Of a DNA stretch of 64,000 nt, positions 54,495 to 64,000 are shown piece by piece. Origin of the DNA: Ascidia mentula (lineage: Eukaryota > Chordata > Ascidiacea > Phlebobranchia > Ascidiidae); assembly GCA_947561715.1 (NCBI GenBank), contig OX387203.1:12710001-12774000 (forward strand). Reading direction: 5' to 3'. Within the stretch, counting starts at the first letter, position 1. The number at the start of each line of letters is the position of its first letter. Position numbers and translations under genes: made by a program. The notes below the pieces were generated by a model, which was given only the letters and a program-made list of their open reading frames with translations, did not search any database and was not told the origin of the DNA.

Positions 54495-57400
54495 CTACAC
54501 TATAACTGAAATCTGGGCCCAACCCACATTAGAGCATTTAATGCTTCCACGCTACACCATAACTGAAATCTAGGCCCAAACCACATTAGAGTATTTAATG
54601 CTTCCAGACTACACCATAACTGAAATCTAGGCCCAAACCACATTAGAGTATTTAATGCTTCCACGCTACACCACAACTGAAATCTAGGCCCAAACCACAT
54701 TAGACTATTTAATGCTTCCAGACTACACCATAACTGAAATCTAGGCCCAAACCACATTAGAGTATTTAATGCTTCCAGACTACACCATAACTGAAATCTA
54801 GGCCCAAACCACATTAGAGTATTTAATGCTTCCACGCTACACCACAACTGAAATCTAGGCCCAAACCACATTAGAGTATTTAATGCTTCCACGCTACACC
54901 ATAACTGAAATCTAGGCCCAAACCACATTAGAGTATTTAATGCTTCCAGACTACACCATAACTGAAATCTAGGCCCAAACCACATTAGAGTATTTAATGC
55001 TTCCAGACTACACCATAACTGAAATCTAGGCCCAAACCACATTAGAGTATTTAATGCTTCCACGCTACACCACAACTGAAATCTAGGCCCAAACCACATT
55101 AGAGTATTTAATGCTTCCACGCTACACCATAACTGAAATCTAGGCCCAAACCACATTAGAGTATTTAATGCTTCCAGACTACACCATAACTGAAATCTAG
55201 GCCCAAACCACATTAGAGTATTTAATGCTTCCACGCTACACCATAACCGAAATCTGGGCCCAACCCGCATTAGAGTATTTAATGCTTCCACGCTACACCA
55301 TAACCGAAATCTGGGCCCAACCCACATTAGAGTATTTAATGCTTACACGCTACACCATAACTGAAATCTGGGCCCAACCCACATTAGAGTATTTAATGCT
55401 TCCACGCTACACCATCACTGAAATCTGGGCCCAACCCACATTAGAGTATTTAATGCTTCCACGCTACACCATAACTGAAATCTGGGCCCAACCCACATTA
55501 GAGTATTTAATGCTTCCACGCTACACCATCACTGAAATCTAGGCCCAACCCACATTAGAGTATTTAATGCTTCCACGCTACACCATAACTGAAATCTGGG
55601 CCCAACCCACATTAGAGTATTTAATGCTTCCACGCTACACCATAACTGAAATCTAGGCCCAACCCACATTAGAGTATTTAATGCTTCCACGCTACACCAT
55701 AACTGAAATCCAGGCCCAACCCACATTAGAGTATTTAATGCTTCCACGCTACACCATAACTGAAATCTAGGCCCAACCCACATTAGAGTATTTAATGCTT
55801 CCACGTTACACCATAAATGAAATCTAGGCCCAACCCACATTAGAGTATTTAATGCTTCCACGCTACACCATAACTGAAATCTGGGCCCAACCCACATTAG
55901 AGTATTTAATGCTTCCACGCTACACCATAACTGAAATCTAGGCCCAACCCACATTAGAGTATTTAATGCTTCCAGACGACACCATAACTGAAATCTAGGC
56001 CCAACCCACATTAGAGTATTTAATGCTTCCACGCTACACCATAACTGAAATCTGGGCCCAACCCACATTACAGTATTTAATACTTCCAGACTACACCATA
56101 ACTGAAATCTAGGCCCAACCCACATTAGAGTATTTAATGCTTCCACGCTACACCATAACTGAAATCTGGGCCCAACCCACATTAGAGTATTTAATGCTTA
56201 CACGCTACACCATAACTGAAATCTAGGCCCAACCCACATTAGAGTATTTAATGCTTCCACGCTACACCATAACTGAAATCTGGGCCCAACCCACATTAGA
56301 GTATTTAATGCTTACACGCTACACCATAACTGAAATCTGGGCCCAACCCACATTAGAGTATTTAATGCTTCCACGCTACACCATAACTGAAATCTAGGCC
56401 CAACCCACATTAGAGTATTTAATGCTTCCAGACGACACCATAACTGAAATCTAGGCCCAACCCACATTAGAGTATTTAATGCTTCCACGCTACACCATAA
56501 CTGAAATCTGGGCCCAACCCACATTAGAGTATTTAATACTTCCAGACTACACCATAACTGAAATCTAGGCCCAACCCACATTAGAGTATTTAATGCTTCC
56601 ACGCTACACCATAACTGAAATCTGGGCCCAACCCACATTAGAGTATTTAATGCTTACACGCTACACCATAACTGAAATCTAGGCCCAACCCACATTAGAG
56701 TATTTAATGCTTCCACGCTACACCATAACTGAAATCTGGGCCCAACCCACATTAGAGTATTTAATGCTTACACGCTACACCATAACTGAAATCTAGGCCC
56801 AACCCACATTAGAGTATTTAATGCTTCCACGCTACACCATAACTGAAATCTGGGCCCAACCCACATTAGAGTATTTAATGCTTACACGCTACACCATAAC
56901 TGAAATCTGGGCCCAACCCACATTAGAGTATTTAATGCTTACACGCTGCACCATAACTGAAATCTAGGCCCAACCCACATTAGAGTATTTAATGCTTCCA
57001 GACGATACCATAACTGAAATCTAGGCCCAACCCACATTAGAGTATTTAATGCTTCCACGCTACACCATAACTGAAATCCAGGCCCAACCCACATTAGAGT
57101 ATTTAATGCTTCCACGCTACACCATAACTGAAATCTAGGCCCAACCCACATTAGAGTATTTAATGCTTCCACGTTACACCATAAATGAAATCTAGGCCCA
57201 ACCCACATTAGAGTATTTAATGCTTCCACGCTACACCATAACTGAAATCTGGGCCCAACCCACATTAGAGTATTTAATGCTTCCACGCTACACCATAACT
57301 GAAATCTAGGCCCAACCCACATTAGAGTATTTAATGCTTCCAGACGACACCATAACTGAAATCTAGGCCCAACCCACATTAGAGTATTTAATGCTTCCAC

Positions 57401-57893
57401 GCTACACCATAACTGAAATCTGGGCCCAACCCACATTAGAGTATTTAATGCTTCCACGCTACACCATAACTGAAATCTAGGCCCAACCCACATTAGAGTA
57501 TTTAATGCTTCCACGTTACACCATAAATGAAATCTAGACCCAACCCACATTAGAGTATTTAATGCTTCCACGCTACACCATAACTGAAATCTGGGCCCAA
57601 CCCACATTAGAGTATTTAATGCTTCCACGCTACACCATAACTGAAATCTAGGCCCAACCCACATTAGAGTATTTAATGCTTCCACGCTACACCATAACTG
57701 AAATCCAGGCCCAACCCACATTAGAGTATTTAATACTTCCACGCTACACCATAACTGAAATCTAGGCCCAACCCACATTAGAGTATTTAATGCTTCCACG
57801 TTACACCATAAATGAAATCTAGGCCCAACCCACATTAGAGTATTTAATGCTTCCACACTACACCATAACTGAAATCTGGGCCCAACCCACATT
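54495..57893 (-). repeat. Right TIR array, about 60 units of 57 bp
   Basis: The same 57-bp unit as the left array, in opposite orientation. Minus-strand frames of 275, 217, 108 and 324 codons read as MWVGPRFQLWC / SVEALNTL repeats, with F in place of V in the inner units (54.55-55.21 kb). Marker variants recur in the same order several times: CCAGACGACACC at 55973, 56428 and 57341 (and a close variant at 56998), and CACGTTACACCATAAATG at 55802, 57172, 57512 and 57797. This shows higher-order duplications of several units at once. Confidence 0.95.
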
Positions 57894-58237
57894 ATATTCT
57901 TCAAAACATTCACGGTTCAGTTGACACGTTTCAGACTACAGCGCACGTCACGCACATTTGACGCACGCACAACCTTGTCCATTGTTAAAAGCGATTGTGA
58001 CGTCATAATCTGGTTTGCGTCGTTGCCCCCGTTATGTGGTTAATGTATATACCTGAAAAACTGTCTTCGGATGTTATGGTAGTTGTCGAGACTATCGTTA
58101 TTAATAGGATATTTCACATGATTAAACAATCGTTTCTGATCTGGTGACGAACCTTCTGTGGCGAAACATTACAGTGGTGGCAGCGGTGACCATATCAGAA
58201 GTGAACAGTTGCAACTTCATTGGGCTGGTGAATCAAC

Positions 58238-60752
58238 ATGGCTTTGTCCTCAAAAAGCAAGGGGAAAGATACAGAAAATCTGTTACAGACACCTCATCCA
58301 ACACTGGTGGAAAAGCAAATCGGCGGAAAAGGGAAAACCGACGAGGCAAAGGCTTGGCTAAGAAGGTATGAGGGGATATATGGTGAAGGCTTGGATTTTC
58401 CGGTAGGGACAAGAATGCCTTCCAAATGGGTGAATTCACCACCACAATTTGACGGCAGACAAGATTTTGCCGCATGGCTGGCTTGCTTTGAGAACTTTGC
58501 TGACATTCTACATATCCCCTTGGATCAACGGGCCTTTTCAATGTTAACTTTTTGCTCACCGGAAATTGGTCTAAGAATCAAGAAAATGAGTTTCGACGAA
58601 GAACAAAAGAGGGACTTTATTTACTTCAAGGGCTGTCTGAGAAACAGGTTTTCTCCGGAATTGGATAGCGGTGCTGCAATGTGCAAGTTAATGGAAAGAA
58701 AGCAGTTGGCTTCGGAGTCGGACGAAGAATACTTGCGTGAGCTAAATGCCTTAGCACGCTTAGCTTATGGAAACAAAACTGAATTTAAAAAGATAACAGA
58801 CCAGGCAGTACGCAGTGCTTTTCTGCGTGGTCTTTTGGATAGAAATCTGGCGTTCCACATTTTCAATACTGACAAGGATTTATCTCCAGATGACTTGTTA
58901 AAAATAGTTGACAAATATTGGCGTGGCGCTCAACTGCTTGGAGTTGGTTTGAAACCGAGTGGAGAGAGGGTCCATGCGTTGCACGGATGTCCTGAAAATG
59001 AGCCCAAAGTATCAACCGATGTCCGCCTAGCTAATCTTGAAGCCGTAAATAAACAAATGCAAGGGGCAATGAAGGACATATCAGAAAAACTGAGTGACCT
59101 AGCCAAAGTAAAGTTTCAGGAAGAAAACCCCAGGCGAAGGTCAACACACAGACCACCGTATGGTCTCAAGTGCTACGGCTGCGGTAAACCTGGACACATT
59201 CGTCGGGAATGTCCTTTAAACGAGAATGGGTTGGGAAACCGCGGCAGGAGTTTGCCCCAACCCAACGAAAAGTAGTGCCTCTGTCCTCTCTACAGCATTC
59301 CAGTGGCGCGAGCTCGGTAAGTACACGTAAATGGCGCAGTCGAATCTCGGTCCGTCGTGTTTACTATTGATACCGGATTCCCAGTAAGTCTAATTGCTTA
59401 CAGCATGTGGCAAGCGTTAGGGTTGAGAAAAACTCATCTGGCTGCCTCTCAAACCGTTTTGTTTCAGGCGGACGGACAAACCTTGCTTCCAACTGACGGC
59501 GTTGCATCGCTGTCGTTTCAGCTCGGAGGTCTGTCGAACGTTTTTGAATTTTATGTCACAAGAAATCTGGACGGAACCTGTCTCTTAGGCCATGATTTTC
59601 TGACAGCATTTCGGTGTGATATTTTGTACTCGCAGGATGTGTTGCAAGCCGGTGACGCATTCGTTCTATTTTCGTCTTACACCGCTGCGCTGTCATGCCA
59701 ACGCGTATATGTCAGTCGTGATTGCGTTATTCCTTCGGGTAGCTATGGTCACGTGGTTACCGATCTCGGAGTCAACAGTGCACACGCAGCCTCCATGGTA
59801 AAACCAGAATCGCAGGTGATGATTCCGGAGCCTTGCTAAAAACTGAAAATGGAAGAGTTGTAATCTGTGCACTAAATACTTCTGACTCTTCAGTTTGTTT
59901 GAGGAAAGGGGCAAATGTTGGTGTGTTGCATCCTGTGGCTGGTTTCGGAAGGTTGTCAGCCATACCGAAAGATATGGTGGCGGTGAGAGATGTCGCGGGA
60001 GAGAGCGACGGTGACATGCACTGCTCGGAAATAGATTGGAATGATCCGGATTTTGCGACCCTGTTGAAGCAACTGCATTTTGAAGAGATCGAAAGGCGAT
60101 CGGAGAAACCTAAAGCTTATCTGGGATAACCGTGAAGTATTTTCCAAGCATTCCGATGATGTTGGCTATACACTGCTTGCGCAGCATAAGATTGAAACCA
60201 CTGCTCCCCCCATCAAACAGCATCCGAGACGCGCACCTTTTGTGCATCGCAAAAAGGATTGATGAGATGGTGGAAAAAATGTTGCGCTTGGGTGTGATTT
60301 CCCCCAGTGCTTCCAGTTGGAGTTCACCTGTCGTTTTGGTGCAAAAGTCAGACGGGTCGTACCGCTTTTGTGTGGACTACCGGAGGCTCAACGATGTGAC
60401 CGTGAAAGATTCGTTTCCGCTTCCTCGGATTGATGACACCCTGGACGTTTTGGGTGGTGCGAAGTTTTTCTCTACATTGGATTTAACTTCAGGTTATCAC
60501 CAGGTGGCTATGTGCGAAGAGGACAAACACAAAACCGCCCTTGCCACTCACAATGGTTTGTACGAGTTTAATCGTTTACCGTTTGGCTTAACTAATGCAT
60601 GTGCCACATTTCAACGTTTAATGAGTGTCGTTTTAAGGGGTCTCAATGATATTTGCTTGTGCTATATTGACGATATTTTGTGTTATGCCGTTAATGAAAA
60701 TGACCACAATGCCAATTTGAGCAAAGTTTTGTGCCGCCTTAAGCGTGCTTGA
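58238..60752 (+). mobile_element. Ty3/gypsy relic: gag, protease and RT parts
   Basis: Plus strand, right of the MULE. The gag frame 58238-59275 (345 codons) has one CCHC knuckle, CYGCGKPGHIRREC, near its end. The protease part at 59357-59839 has an active-site box FTIDTGF. The RT part at about 60080-60752 has YRFCVDYRRLND, LDLTSGYHQV and CYIDDIL. Together with the candidate 5' LTR and primer site at 58.06-58.19 kb, this is the left half of a gypsy element into whose LTR the MULE jumped. It is broken, with several breaks, and RNase H is not seen in line. Moderately old. Confidence 0.85.
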
Positions 60753-60759
60753 CTAAAAC

Positions 60760-61795
60760 TTAAACCGTCCAAGTGTCGATTGTATCGCAATAAAGGACAC
60801 TTTTCCTCACTAGGACACTTTTCTGCGTGTTCCTGACCAGCATTATCACTTGTATCGCTGGAAATCTCCGGCAATCGTGGTTGAAGGTGGTTGACGTGTC
60901 TTTTCCACACACCTCTGTCGGTTTGTACTAAATAGAGAACATTTCCTCGTTTTTCAATGATTTTGCCAGGTAGCCATTTTGGTCCTAATGAGTAGTAAAG
61001 TGACAGCAGACTTCGCGGTTGACGCCCATGTAGAATTTCGGCTGGAGTTTTGAATTCCAGCGCCGGATGGGGCGTACACCTGTACGTTGTCATAAGACAT
61101 CGTGTTGCTGCAGTAAGATCATCTTCTGCACTTCCCGCTTAAATGTCTGCACGAAGCGTTCTGCTTCTCCGTTCGAAGCGGGGTGAAATGGGGGTGATAT
61201 GACATGACGAATATCCAACTTGGTACAAAAATCTTGAAACTCTTGTGACGTAAACTGAGGTCCATTGTCGCTTACGATGGTTGTGGGAAACTCTTCAATG
61301 GCGAAAATATCTTTCAGTGCGGCAATGGTGTGCGCTGATGTGGTGTAGCCGGACTGAAATCGGGACACGTGAGGATACCACATCTTGTTCAAGAAAGGCC
61401 CGGCGTAATTAATCCACATGTATGCGCTCTCAGGGCTTGGATGTCTTCGGCCAACTTCTGTATTGTTTGTCTGGCGCTTTTGCTGCTTGTCGACAAGGTG
61501 TGCAGCCTTTCACGAGATTCTCAATGTCAGCATTGATACGCGGCCACCAGACGTAACGGCGGGAAATTTGTTTCATACGTGAAATGCTCCAATGTGCTTG
61601 GTGCAACATTTCTAATATTTTGGAACGAAGTACCTTTGGTACAACCACTCGGGTGTTGGTGTCTCGTTGCAATATAATCACATTGTCGTTGATCCAAAGC
61701 CACTGAGCGTAATTATAGTAAGTACTTAGCTCGTCATTCGTAGTTGTGCGTTCTGGCCAGTTCCCAGTAGAGATCCACTTAGCAACTTTATTCAA
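60760..61795 (-). mobile_element. Ty3/gypsy integrase part on the opposite strand
   Basis: Minus-strand pieces give an integrase in order: an HHCC zinc-finger region with CTPCRQ (61430-61795), a catalytic core with TTIVSDNGPQFTS and FHPASNGEAERFVQ (61090-61419), and a C-terminal region with TPAEILHGRQPRS and WLPGKII (60760-61093). The orientation is opposite to the RT part immediately left of it. It is therefore either the inverted remainder of the same element or a second gypsy copy. Broken. Confidence 0.85.
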
Positions 61796-62280
61796 ATTGC
61801 CAAACTGATGCTACATGCTTTAGGCATCAATTGTTCTCTTCGGTGACTTTGCTTCATATATGCTAAACATTCCTTTCTTATTATTTTGTGTGTGTTGTGT
61901 TGTACTTTTACTCCAAAACAAATTGCCAAACTGGTGCTGCATGTTTTCGTACGGTGGCCCATAGCGGCCACGCCTGAGACACAACTCAAACGCGGAACAC
62001 ATTAAAAAAGTGAAACAAGGTATAATATCAGCAATAAAGTTAATAAACCAACGTATTGTGACGTAATATTGGTAATAGAATCAAATTGTAACAGTTATTA
62101 ATTTTTATTGTTTGCTTCAGTGTTGGCAAAAATTGCGGACAGTTTGCACTAGTGGATTAACGTCAGAAGTAGCAACTGTGCTTGCAAGGTTGACGGCTTG
62201 TTGTTACATGTTTCAGCTAAGGTACCATAACTCGTAGTCAGATTATTTTTCCAAATTTTGCAGGATTAAAGAAGAACCTA
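61796..62280. other. No gene seen; one direct duplication
   Basis: CAAATTGCCAAACTGATGC at 61794 is repeated as CAAATTGCCAAACTGGTGC at 61919. The remainder is AT-rich, without coding potential. Confidence 0.5.
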
Positions 62281-63362
62281 ATGGATTTCTCATTATTTCC
62301 AAACGATATTACTGACTTTGCTTGCGCGTATAGGGTTAAGCTGGAGTACAAGTTTTGCCCGCATTGCGGTTCTCCTGTTGATCCAGAAGAACTCGTCATA
62401 AAGAGACATTTCTTCAGATTTAAGTACAGCACGATCACAGAGTTCTTGTCAAAATATCACAATATGTATATGAGCATTAGGACTTTGAGGCGACGATTAA
62501 AAACTTATGGATTACAACGTCGGACTCCTTCAGTAAATGAGACTGCTATTATTTATGAAATACGCCCAAAACTTAACAGTATGTTGGGCTACAGAAGTAT
62601 GTGGATATCGCGCAGCCAAACTGATGAACGAATTAGATCCAGAAGGTTGTGCTACACGACAGAGAAAATGTTTGCGGCGAAGGTTGTACCACAACCAGGG
62701 ACCAAATCACTGTTGGCATATTGGTTACGACAATCTTAAACCATACGGTTTTGCAGTGCATGGTTGTATCGACGGTTGGAGTCGAAAAATAGTGTGGCTT
62801 AATGTTTTGAGATCAAACAACAATCCCAGTGTGGTGGCACATCTTTATTTAAACACCGTCCTGTCGGTTAATGGCTACCCGCGAAAAGTCGATCAGACTG
62901 TGGTACAGAAAACGTACATGTTGCAGCTGCACAATGCTATTTGAACAATTCGACTTCTGCCCACGTTCACGGAACATCTCCGTACAACCAACGAATTGAA
63001 GCGTGGTGGTTATGTTTGCGACGAAGCTGTACGACATGGTGGAAAAATCTTTTTATAGTTCTGATAAAAAAAAGAGTTGTTTACTCCGGGTCATCAGTTA
63101 CAAATGGAAGCATTGTGGTTTTGCTTCTAAGACATATAAGTGGAACACACATTACATCAGGAAATCGAGAATTGAAACTGTATCAGGTAGACCGGATGAG
63201 CTTTATTATCTGTCGGAATTACATTCAGGAGAAAATCAACTCAGAACCATAACAACAGGACAAGTTGAACATCGGCGACGGAGTCTCTTGGAAATAGTTA
63301 ATGACATTCAGCACAGCACTGAAGGCAATTTGTATCAGGAATATTTCGCTATCGTATCGTAA
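62281..63362 (+). pseudogene. IS3-like integrase-core (rve) transposase, broken
   Basis: Starts MDFSLFPNDITDF with a zinc-ribbon-like CPHCG, then a helix-turn-helix region, MYMSIRTLRRRLKTYGLQRR. Continuing through overlapping frames: LDPEG, RQRKCLRRRLYHNQGPNHCWH, YDNLKPYGFAVHGCIDGWSRK (second catalytic Asp region), then YNQRIEAWW with the conserved Glu, and finally HYIRKSRIE...SGRPDELYYL. The order and wording match an integrase-core family widespread in fish and invertebrate genomes, related to bacterial IS3-type transposases; the exact Repbase family name is uncertain. At least three frame changes and a gap between the Asp and Glu regions disable it. Confidence 0.75.
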
Positions 63363-64000
63363 ATCACCAGCCTTTCGGGTCAGCTCAACAATTGTGCTGG
63401 AAGCAGGTCAAGGTAGCTTAGAAACACTGGTTCCTGCTTGAGGTCAGCAGGCCGTTGACACACTTTGTACAAGGATCTTGGAGTTGGCCCTTACAGCGAC
63501 ACCGCGGCCGGTACAAGTAGAAAGCAAGATTTTGGCAGCAATTACTATTGAATAATTTGCCCTGGTAACTGCCTGTTGATCCTAGACACTTTGGTTGCGC
63601 ATACTTAGTTGTAATTAGCTTTCTCACATCGGTAACCGTTTGATTTTGTTCAGACACCTTTTGTCGCATTTATTGCTTCTGGCACACTCGTTTGTGCTTC
63701 AGTTTTTTACGGTCACGTGTAAGCGTGTTTTTTCCTCATCTTCGCTATCACCTACCATAGGTTCGCTACCACACTGTAGTTCACAGTGTGAGCTTGAGGT
63801 GATAGCGCGAAGAAAAGACTCTCAGTTGCAAGGGTGGTTTTTGTGTGCATTTTATTGCTTTTATTATTACTACTACGTAATCTTTGCAGAAACTGACGAT
63901 GCTTGAATAAGATAAAATCTGCTAACTTTAATCAGAGGCTTGTTGCTTCATTATATATACGAACCGAAGTAATTTGGTGTCGCAGATAAATAAACAATGT
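63363..64000. other. No gene recognised; small inverted repeat
   Basis: The minus-strand frame 63418-63669 (83 codons) is cysteine-rich in its second half (CRCKGQLQDPCTKC) but has no signal peptide and matches nothing I know. TTCGCTATCACCT at 63740 faces AGGTGATAGCGCGAA at 63797, forming an imperfect hairpin that may be part of an element end. Confidence 0.35.

Larger units (their letters stand above)
46179..58053 (+). mobile_element. Giant foldback-type MULE transposon with 57-bp tandem-array TIRs
   Basis: An 11,875-bp element. Exact 10-bp target duplications TGAAAAACTG lie at 46169-46178 and 58054-58063. The ends are inverted: GGTAGATACATTGACC at the left and GGTATATACATTAACC on the minus strand at the right. 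Both continue through CACATAACGGGGGCA and about 150 bp of unique terminal sequence into tandem arrays of one 57-bp unit. Target duplications of 8-11 bp are typical of Mutator-like elements, and the interior encodes a MULE transposase. The right TIR is about 1.2 kb longer than the left, so array length varies freely. Confidence 0.92.
46105..58173 (+). mobile_element. Candidate gypsy 5' LTR, split by the MULE
   Basis: TGTAACG at 46105 and ...CATTACA ending at 58173 form inverted TG...CA-type ends. With the MULE removed, the pieces 46105-46178 and 58064-58173 (one copy of the 10-bp duplication dropped) make about 174 bp, a normal short LTR. TGGTGGCAGCGGTG at 58175 is a plausible primer-binding site and a gag frame follows. 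No second LTR was found in the window. This is inference from position and ends. Confidence 0.55.

Noticed and set aside
63418-63669. Secreted cysteine-rich peptide gene
   Set aside because: Several Cys in the second half, but no signal peptide and no matching family. Probably a chance frame.

Overview
The window looks like animal nuclear DNA, most probably from an ascidian tunicate (Ciona or a relative). It is AT-rich, has short introns with GT...AG borders, carries a NACHT-LRR gene of deuterostome type, and contains a Ty3/gypsy element with the unusual integrase-before-RT order known mainly from deuterostomes, including tunicates as I recall. The species call is inference. Only one gene looks complete and functional; almost everything else is mobile DNA or gene fragments.

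Layout. 0-4 kb: a Penelope-type (PLE) scrap and a broken piggyBac transposase. 4-13 kb: non-coding sequence with SINE copies, two dispersed repeat families, a fibrinogen-domain exon pair and a possible CUB exon. 13-16 kb: a decayed gypsy relic and a LINE endonuclease relic. 16.4-22.3 kb: a decayed PLE on the minus strand, split by a whole-looking Gmr1-like gypsy element with its own 5-bp target duplication. 22-32.7 kb: SINEs, a LINE RT relic, a second fibrinogen exon pair, a hammerhead ribozyme motif, a 1.07-kb element with terminal inverted repeats, and a duplicated non-coding segment.

32.9-41.9 kb: a 13-exon NACHT-LRR (NLR-like) gene. All exon phases join without a gap to give 861 codons. 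It has a histidine-rich exon 2 and a run of small phase-1 exons, two of them duplicates. Its large second intron holds a SINE with a palindromic head and a well-formed type I hammerhead ribozyme on the sense strand.

43.8-62 kb: a nest of insertions. A broken hAT transposase is followed directly by what I read as the 5' LTR of a gypsy element. That LTR is split by an 11.9-kb Mutator-like (MULE) transposon bounded by an exact 10-bp duplication. The MULE's terminal inverted repeats are 2.3 and 3.6 kb long and consist almost wholly of a 57-bp tandem repeat (about 38 and 60 copies, opposite orientation), a foldback architecture. Its interior encodes a spliced protein with CaRF-like, MULE, SWIM, Ulp1-protease and PHD-finger regions. 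The gypsy parts resume right of the MULE. 62.3-63.4 kb: a broken IS3-like integrase-core transposase. The foldback MULE and the hammerhead inside the NLR intron are the best candidates for something new.
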